Source: Candidatus Roizmanbacteria bacterium RIFCSPHIGHO2_01_FULL_39_8 (GTDB taxonomy: Bacteria; Patescibacteriota; Microgenomatia; UBA1406; GWC2-37-13). Taken from it: 5,865 nucleotides of DNA. The DNA lies in NCBI GenBank assembly GCA_001789355.1, contig MFZI01000061.1:1-5865 (forward strand), given 5' to 3'. A model generated the notes under the pieces. It was given only the letters and a program-made list of their open reading frames with translations, had not been told where the DNA came from and made no database searches. A program made the translations under genes and the position numbers. Position 1 is the first letter of the stretch, and every line of letters begins with the position of its first letter. This document shows, piece by piece, positions 4,531 to 5,865 of this stretch.

Positions 4531-5547
4531 ATGAATAGAATAAAAAAACTTCAATTATTTTTTGCTATCCCTTGTGGGGAATTTTTCCGTATTCAAAATA
4601 ATATTATCAAAACTGTTTGCAGAACGTTTAATATTGATTTTATTATCATTGAAGATCATTCAAAAACAGATTTTTTATGGAAAAAGATAACAAATGGAAT
4701 TGATAATTCTGATTACTTTGTTGCAGATATTTCTTCAAAGTCTTTAAACGTAATCTTAGAATTAGGCTACGCTCTTAGAGAGAAAAAATCAAGATATACG
4801 GCAATATTTATTTCAAATAACATAGACCCTCCGGTCGACATACAAGGTTTAACCTTACAAAAATACAATAGTTTTAGCGATTTTAGAGAAAAATTAATAA
4901 AATGGATTGGAGATAATATCCCAATTAATCCAAATATTCTTCCTGCCTATGAAATAGAAGATCTGCCTACTGAGGATTTTAAAGACTTAGATAGGTTTAT
5001 AAAACTGTGGAATGCTCCCGGAGGATCTTTCTCATTAACGCATGAAGGATTAAGGGTCATGAATGCCCACTTTCCTATAATGACCAATTATTTAGCACCA
5101 TTAAAGAATTATGAATTCGAATTTAAAACTAGAATCGTAAATGGAGCTGTAGGTTGGGCTGTTAAAGGCACAAAGCATTATGCAAGTATTGTTCCTCAAT
5201 TTTGTGTGATGTTTAATATAGACAAAGATAATAAATTAACACCGCATATATTTAACATTAATAAATATCTTATGGAACACGGAGGTTATAGACCGTTTAA
5301 TGAAAAAGTAAAAAAAGTATCACTTAAAAAATCAAATGAAGGATGGTTTAATATAAAAACAGTAATTAAGGATGATGTAATCACTATATTCAATGAAGGA
5401 AATAAAATATTTGAGGATGATTTTTCTGTAGAACCTTATAAAGAATATTTTGATTTTCCGAATAAACAAGGAGAAGTAGGGTTTAGATGTTATCAAGGAG
5501 TGGAAGAAGCAGTAATTCAATATTTTAAAATCAGAGAAATTTTATAA
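4531..5547 (+). CDS. TIR/nucleoside-deoxyribosyltransferase-like domain fused to a ConA-like beta-sandwich
   Basis: A 338-residue, two-domain protein that I cannot name. Residues ~5-130 look like a Rossmann-type domain of the nucleoside 2-deoxyribosyltransferase/TIR-like group: LQLFFAIPCGEFF as the first strand and loop, then FLWKKITNGIDNSDYFVADI and NVILELGYAL. In these families the A-D-I/L...N-V..E-L-G motif carries the catalytic Glu, here Glu77, with Asp66 and Asn73. They cleave N-glycosidic bonds in nucleotides or NAD. After a linker (131-150), residues ~155-338 are strand-rich with LW.APGGSFSLTHEGLRV, YEFEFKTRIVNGAVGWAV, GWFNIKTVIKDDVITIFNEG and EVGFRCYQG..A..QYFKIRE, the pattern of LamG/DUF1080-type concanavalin-like sandwiches, which usually bind glycans or other ligands. 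No signal peptide or membrane helix, so cytosolic. The gene is far more AT-rich than 1-1209. GAAAG adjoins the ATG. A defence-effector role is inference. Confidence 0.8.
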   Translation: MNRIKKLQLFFAIPCGEFFRIQNNIIKTVCRTFNIDFIIIEDHSKTDFLWKKITNGIDNSDYFVADISSKSLNVILELGYALREKKSRYTAIFISNNIDPPVDIQGLTLQKYNSFSDFREKLIKWIGDNIPINPNILPAYEIEDLPTEDFKDLDRFIKLWNAPGGSFSLTHEGLRVMNAHFPIMTNYLAPLKNYEFEFKTRIVNGAVGWAVKGTKHYASIVPQFCVMFNIDKDNKLTPHIFNINKYLMEHGGYRPFNEKVKKVSLKKSNEGWFNIKTVIKDDVITIFNEGNKIFEDDFSVEPYKEYFDFPNKQGEVGFRCYQGVEEAVIQYFKIREIL

Positions 5548-5581
5548 ACTATATTCTAAATTCTAAAAATTAGTTTTAATT

Positions 5582-5626
5582 ACTAAATAATTGAAAAAAA
5601 TAATTATTTTTAATTTAGTTTTTTTT
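5582..5626 (+). terminator. AT-rich terminator-like hairpin after the TIR-like gene
   Basis: The outer arms ACTAAAT (5582-5588) and ATTTAGT (5613-5619) pair and run into eight Ts (5619-5626). An alternative 8-bp stem AAATAATT/AATTATTT (5585-5592 with 5602-5609) competes with it. The stem is nearly all A/T, so it would be a weak intrinsic terminator, but its position 35 nt after the operon's last stop fits. Confidence 0.4.
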
Positions 5627-5642
5627 GATGGATATCTTGCAG

Positions 5643-5793
5643 TTAAGTTCGCTGGTTAGCAAAGTAATAATCGAGAAGTTTTCTAATCATCGCTTGATAT
5701 GATGGGAGTATTTTTTTCATTCAAACTCAAATCCTGTGGACTTGGTAAAAAATCATCGATCACTCGCGCGTCAATGGGTTCATTTGGGCACTT
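5643..5793 (-). pseudogene. CopG/BrnA-like antitoxin gene broken by an internal deletion
   Basis: Minus-strand reading from about 5793 gives KCPNEPIDARVIDDFL then PSPQDLSLNEKNT, soon stopping at 5683-5685. In another frame 5705-5643 gives PSYQAMIRKLLDYYFANQRT followed by a stop. I recall CopG/BrnA-type antitoxins from candidate-phylum bacteria with just these two blocks, a .V.DFLPSPE.L..KE segment and a YQ.MIR.LLD.Y C-terminal helix. Between them they have some 25-30 residues of ribbon-helix-helix (VTLSLSK..VDFFK-like) that are missing here. The blocks meet at about 5700-5712 in different frames, near a run of seven Ts. The DNA-binding strand is lost, so the product would be inactive. No partner toxin is visible. 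The upstream end runs into the + strand promoter at 5799-5827. Confidence 0.65.
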
Positions 5794-5798
5794 ATCCC

Positions 5799-5827
5799 TT
5801 GACAACAGGGAAATGACATGTTACAAT
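5799..5827 (+). promoter_or_regulatory. Near-consensus sigma70-type promoter, leaderless
   Basis: TTGACA (5799-5804, perfect), 17-nt spacer, TACAAT (5822-5827, five of six). The predicted start is the A of ATG 5834, seven bases after the -10 box. This is the strongest promoter in the window, and it overlaps the 5' end of the broken antitoxin on the other strand. Confidence 0.8.
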
Positions 5828-5833
5828 GAGGCT

Positions 5834-5865
5834 ATGAACAACAAATTTAGCCTCAGACAATTCAG
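5834..5865 (+). CDS. Start of a + strand gene cut by the window edge
   Basis: Ten complete codons, MNNKFSLRQF, run to the edge. The start is supported by the strong promoter ending 6 nt before the ATG; a GAGG at 5828-5831 is too close to act as a normal Shine-Dalgarno. The product cannot be recognised from ten residues. Confidence 0.55.
   Translation, partial: MNNKFSLRQF

Noticed and set aside
5332..5520. Short minus-strand open frame in the 3' part of the TIR-like/ConA-like gene
   Set aside because: Ile/Tyr/Phe-rich translation is what AT-rich antisense yields; no start signals.
1..5865. CRISPR arrays, tRNA or rRNA genes, transposases, IS ends
   Set aside because: No regularly spaced repeats, no cloverleaf-like segments and no transposase motifs were seen on either strand.

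Overview
The window reads as a bacterial accessory region, most likely from a Candidate Phyla Radiation (Patescibacteria, Parcubacteria-like) genome. That placement is inference. It rests on the style of the cysteine-rich surface-type protein at the left edge, a decayed antitoxin of a type I associate with these genomes, compact genes, and start codons lying directly behind -10 boxes. All intact genes are on the + strand. Base composition changes visibly from fairly GC-balanced (1-1209) to very AT-rich (4531-5650), which suggests pieces of different origin.

Layout. (1) 1-1209: the 3' part of a large secreted or surface-type protein made of small cysteine modules, with a Pro/Gln/Thr tail and an internal 93-bp duplication. 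(2) 1206-2999: a promoter with a 24-nt palindrome over its -35 box drives an ArsR-family repressor gene, followed by an AHSA1/SRPBCC-domain gene and a two-domain PhnB-like VOC gene; the last two overlap by 4 nt. (3) 3000-3622: a structured intergenic element with a perfect Shine-Dalgarno, a DUF1428 (YbaA-like) gene, and directly behind it a decayed C-terminal fragment of another PhnB-like VOC gene. (4) 3700-5547: a second promoter with a palindrome over its -10 box drives a probable three-gene operon: a DinB-like four-helix protein, a 66-residue winged-helix protein, and a 338-residue protein joining a TIR/nucleoside-deoxyribosyltransferase-like domain to a probable concanavalin-like beta-sandwich. 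(5) 5548-5865: an AT-rich terminator-like hairpin, a minus-strand CopG/BrnA-like antitoxin gene broken by an internal deletion, and a near-consensus promoter for a + strand gene cut by the right edge.

How they may work together. ArsR, AHSA1, PhnB-like VOC, DUF1428 and DinB-like families often travel together as small stress or small-molecule modification cassettes. Here they look like one or two acquired cassettes with decay scars. The TIR-like/ConA-like fusion is the best candidate for an uncharacterised system, possibly an NAD- or nucleotide-consuming defence effector with a fused sensor domain. All three recognisable promoters place the ATG 6-8 nt after the -10 box, so leaderless mRNAs appear to be a local rule. 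The single gene with a strong Shine-Dalgarno (DUF1428) is the exception.
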